Below, piece after piece: positions 6,435 to 8,249 of a stretch of DNA of 8,249 nucleotides. Under the pieces are notes generated by a model that did not search any database, was not told the DNA's origin, and worked only from the letters and a program-made list of their open reading frames with translations. Numbering within the stretch: position 1 is the stretch's first letter; each line of letters starts with the position of its first letter. The translations under genes and the position numbers were made by a program. This DNA is from Candidatus Freyrarchaeum guaymasense (lineage in GTDB: Archaea; Asgardarchaeota; Jordarchaeia; Jordarchaeales; Freyrarchaeaceae): assembly GCA_030587405.1 (NCBI GenBank), contig JAUQZD010000015.1, positions 1 to 8,249 of the forward strand, read 5' to 3'.

Positions 6435-6440
6435 AAAAAA
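6435..6440 (-). terminator. T-tract terminator after the M28 peptidase gene
   Basis: TTTTTT on the minus strand begins 13 bases past the stop codon at 6453-6455, preceded by a C-run and TTA. No hairpin is evident. Confidence 0.45.
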
Positions 6441-6452
6441 TAAGGGGGGTGG

Positions 6453-7760
6453 TTATTTCTGGTCTACGAGGTTTACGAACTCGAGTATTACTTCTAGTGC
6501 CTCCCTGATTCTCTTCGGGTCTACATTTTCAAGAGTGTCCCTCGGAGTGTGCCATAGGGATGCTGTCTCCCTTCCGAGCCGGACTAGCTGTGATGCCAGC
6601 AGCTTTTTACGTGAGAAGTTAGCCGAGTCCGAGCCTCCGAAAGGTACCACCTCGCTTTTAACAGGGATCCCTGCTTTCTCCCCTGCTTCGACCAGCAGGT
6701 TGTAGACTTCTGGCGCGTGCTTGGTTAGGAACATCGGCTCAGCCTTCGCGGCGATTAAGGGGCTGCTGCACCCCACCATTTCAATGTTCACGGTGTAAGC
6801 GCGCCTCCTATCCAGCTCCTCACGGTGCTTCTCCACGAACCTTTTAGACCCTCTCATGGATTCCTCGTTTCCGAAGACGACTATCCAAACCTCCGTCCTC
6901 TTCAGCCTGTTCCGGGAGAGGTACTTTGCAGCTCCTATAAGGGTTGCCACTCCGGCCAAGTCGTCGTTGGCCCCTAAGACCACCCTCCTCAAGTTGACGA
7001 AGAAGTATGAGACGAGGAACACGAAGAATCCGCCGGCAACCCACATGACTAGCGAAGGGTCGACCACGCTGAAGAGGTGTTTAAGCGTGGAGGCAAGCCA
7101 GTGAAGAGCGAAGTTGAGGGGTGCTACTGGTGTCGGAGGGAAGGGTGTGGGGTAGCCGAAGAGGAGCGTACAGACGAACTTTAGGGCTGATGCGGCCATG
7201 AGGGCTGCTGACGCCAGTATGGCAAGGGCCATAATCACGTATGAGCCGACGCCGAGCACGCTTGAGAGGGTGAACTCGTAGGCTGAGTCGACGTGCGCCC
7301 CGAGAAGCACCAGGCGTTCAGGTTTACCTTTAGGCTTCAGCTTGCAGACCACGTTTTGGGAGCGCCCTTTAGGGAAAACAGGGTCGACGAACTCTGCCAG
7401 GTACATTAACTGCAGGAATAGGACTAGGAAGGCGAACGCTATGAGGGAGGCTCCTACGCCTGAAAGAGGCCATAGGGAGGAGGGGTTTAAGCCAAGCCAC
7501 CAAGCCCAGTCAACCCAGTAAAACAGGAGTGCGACCACGTAGATCCATATGAACCACCGTATGTACCCTAGGAAGCCTTTTGGGTGGCAGTAGTACTCTT
7601 CGACTTCCACCGAGTCACAGTACTCCTCCAGTATCTCTTTGGTTCTATTTGAGGCGCCGACCTCTGCGGGGGAGCACGACTCGCGTGGGCCGAAGCGTTC
7701 ACAGATCTCCTTCACGTAGCTGAACATCAACTCCTCGTAGCTTTCATCGGTTCGAGCCAT
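6453..7760 (-). CDS. M28-family zinc metallopeptidase with transmembrane segments inside the catalytic domain
   Basis: The 435-residue product carries the full di-zinc M28 ligand set: His156/Asp158 in GAHVDS, bridging Asp266 in GANDDLAG, general base Glu299 and ligand Glu300 in GNEESMRGS, Glu327 in NIEMVG, and His404 in WHTPRDT. It should release N-terminal amino acids or act on peptides. Two hydrophobic helices (about residues 63-88 and 101-124) precede the HxD motif. Two more (about 168-202 and 236-257) lie between HxD and the bridging Asp, a gap of some 107 residues where soluble members have about 20. An even helix count would leave both catalytic parts on the same membrane face. No cleavable signal peptide is seen. 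The start is ATG 7760 with GGGGAGGA five bases upstream; an in-frame ATG at 7838 lies upstream of the probable promoters. Monocistronic, divergent from the ATPase gene. Confidence 0.88.
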   Translation of the reverse strand: MARTDESYEELMFSYVKEICERFGPRESCSPAEVGASNRTKEILEEYCDSVEVEEYYCHPKGFLGYIRWFIWIYVVALLFYWVDWAWWLGLNPSSLWPLSGVGASLIAFAFLVLFLQLMYLAEFVDPVFPKGRSQNVVCKLKPKGKPERLVLLGAHVDSAYEFTLSSVLGVGSYVIMALAILASAALMAASALKFVCTLLFGYPTPFPPTPVAPLNFALHWLASTLKHLFSVVDPSLVMWVAGGFFVFLVSYFFVNLRRVVLGANDDLAGVATLIGAAKYLSRNRLKRTEVWIVVFGNEESMRGSKRFVEKHREELDRRRAYTVNIEMVGCSSPLIAAKAEPMFLTKHAPEVYNLLVEAGEKAGIPVKSEVVPFGGSDSANFSRKKLLASQLVRLGRETASLWHTPRDTLENVDPKRIREALEVILEFVNLVDQK

Positions 7761-7765
7761 AGGCG

Positions 7766-7773
7766 TCCTCCCC
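7766..7773 (-). promoter_or_regulatory. Ribosome binding site that fixes the peptidase start at 7760
   Basis: The minus strand reads GGGGAGGA five bases before ATG 7760. The upstream in-frame ATG at 7838 has no comparable site and would add 26 basic, poorly structured residues. Confidence 0.7.
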
Positions 7774-7807
7774 TTCCGGGGACGCTTAAAATTTCGGTGA
7801 AGCACTG

Positions 7808-7835
7808 TAATATACTCGTTGGAGCAGCTTTTAAA
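7808..7835 (-). promoter_or_regulatory. Candidate TATA boxes of the peptidase gene
   Basis: Two minus-strand boxes are possible: GTATATTA (7808-7815), predicting a start near 7788, and TTTAAAAG (7828-7835), with A/T-rich AAATAAATG before it, predicting a start near 7806. Either leaves a leader of about 28-46 bases containing the ribosome binding site. Confidence 0.45.
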
Positions 7836-7840
7836 CATTT

Positions 7841-7883
7841 ATTTAAGTGTTCCGGCTTCGAACCCCCTTAAAATTTAAGTGTT
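7841..7883. repeat. 11-bp direct repeats in the divergent promoter region
   Basis: ATTTAAGTGTT occurs at 7841-7851 and 7873-7883, a period of 32 bp (about three helical turns). The second copy overlaps the near-palindrome CTTAAAATTTAAG (7867-7879). The 10-mer CTTAAAATTT also recurs at 7785-7794. These sit between the two divergent genes and could be sites for a regulator of both, although TATA-type sequence contributes to the similarity. Confidence 0.5.
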
Positions 7884-7889
7884 TTAAAA
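7882..7889 (+). promoter_or_regulatory. TATA box of the ATPase gene
   Basis: TTTTAAAA lies 47 bases before the first ATG and predicts a transcript start near 7911. It overlaps the last bases of the second ATTTAAGTGTT repeat, so a protein bound to the repeat could affect this promoter. Confidence 0.5.
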
Positions 7890-7935
7890 TACCTACTTAA
7901 GAATATTAGAGGCTGCTGAAGACGTGTTTGGTGGT

Positions 7936-8249
7936 ATGATGCTCTGCCATTTGGTGGCCGTCCCGGGCGAGTTGAAGGCTGCCCTCGAGGAGGGAGCCTC
8001 ACTACTGGTGAAGGGTGCTCCCGGAGGAGGGAAAACGTCCTTCGCCCTCTCCATTATTGAAGAGTTCAAGGATGGTACTTGCGTGTATGTTTCGACGAGG
8101 ACTTCACGCGAAGCCTTTTACAGGTACTTCCCATGGGTTAGGGAGGTGCTGGGGTTCAGCGGATATAGTCTTTTAGACGTATGTCCGCTTTGGGACGCAT
8201 CACCCTTGAAGGTTTGGTTTTATCCTTCAGGGGCTCGTCCCCTTTCGGG
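7936..8249 (+). CDS. RecA-superfamily ATPase, KaiC/GvpD/RAD55-like, cut by window edge
   Basis: The frame is open from ATG 7936 to the right edge, 104 complete codons, and the C-terminal part is missing. The start region VPGELKAALEEGASLLVKG leads into a Walker A motif, GAPGGGKTS at residues 27-35. It is followed by a beta-strand and the segment VYVSTRTSREAFYRYFPWV, which resembles archaeal GvpD/RAD55-type ATPases where ISTR and a FPW motif follow the first ATPase helix. Such proteins bind ATP and are often regulatory; GvpD itself represses gas vesicle genes, but most archaeal relatives are uncharacterised. Walker B is beyond the window. Start choice is weak: ATG at 7936 and 7939 are adjacent and only GGTGGT precedes them. 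The last 20 residues do not resemble anything I know, so a frameshift near the edge cannot be excluded. Confidence 0.75.
   Translation, partial: MMLCHLVAVPGELKAALEEGASLLVKGAPGGGKTSFALSIIEEFKDGTCVYVSTRTSREAFYRYFPWVREVLGFSGYSLLDVCPLWDASPLKVWFYPSGARPLS

Noticed and set aside
1..8249. CRISPR array, tRNA, rRNA or mobile element
   Set aside because: No regularly spaced repeats, cloverleaf-like stretch, conserved rRNA segment, transposase motif or terminal inverted repeats were seen on either strand.

Overview
The window looks like chromosomal DNA of an archaeon, probably from the TACK/Thermoproteota side, although the lineage cannot be fixed from this sequence. The evidence is: A/T-rich TATA-like boxes with purine-rich upstream flanks about 25 bases ahead of plausible transcript starts; strong GGAGG-type ribosome binding sites; heavy AGG/AGA arginine codon use; T-tract terminators without hairpins; and gene families typical of archaea (ADP-forming acyl-CoA synthetase, a CinA-like NMN deamidase-related protein, a KaiC/GvpD-like ATPase). 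I see no insertion sequence, tRNA, rRNA, CRISPR array or prophage module.

Layout. Positions 1-1488 (minus) hold most of an AMP-forming fatty-acid-type acyl-CoA synthetase whose C-terminus lies off the left edge. A 310-base intergenic region follows, with a TATA box inside a perfect inverted repeat, a possible 24-codon small ORF and a T-tract terminator. Positions 1799-3229 (minus) encode the alpha-type half of an ADP-forming acyl-CoA synthetase. Divergent from it, 3495-4808 (plus) encodes a fold-III PLP decarboxylase of the LysA/ornithine-decarboxylase superfamily with a non-canonical substrate pocket. Positions 4889-5272 (minus) encode a small four-helix membrane protein. Positions 5381-5580 (plus) look like a frameshifted remnant of a gene. 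Positions 5580-6359 (minus) encode a CinA/MoCF-domain protein. Positions 6453-7760 (minus) encode an M28 zinc peptidase with transmembrane helices inserted in its catalytic domain. Divergent from that, a RecA-superfamily ATPase starts at 7936 and runs off the right edge.

How the genes fit together. Nearly every gene appears to have its own promoter, so this is a run of single-gene units rather than one operon. The two acyl-CoA forming enzymes share a theme, carboxylic acid activation or CoA thioester energy recovery, but use different chemistry and are separately transcribed. I did not find a convincing new multi-gene system. The best leads are the altered pocket of the decarboxylase, the membrane-interrupted peptidase, the frameshifted ORF, and the symmetric operator candidates in the two regulatory intergenic regions.
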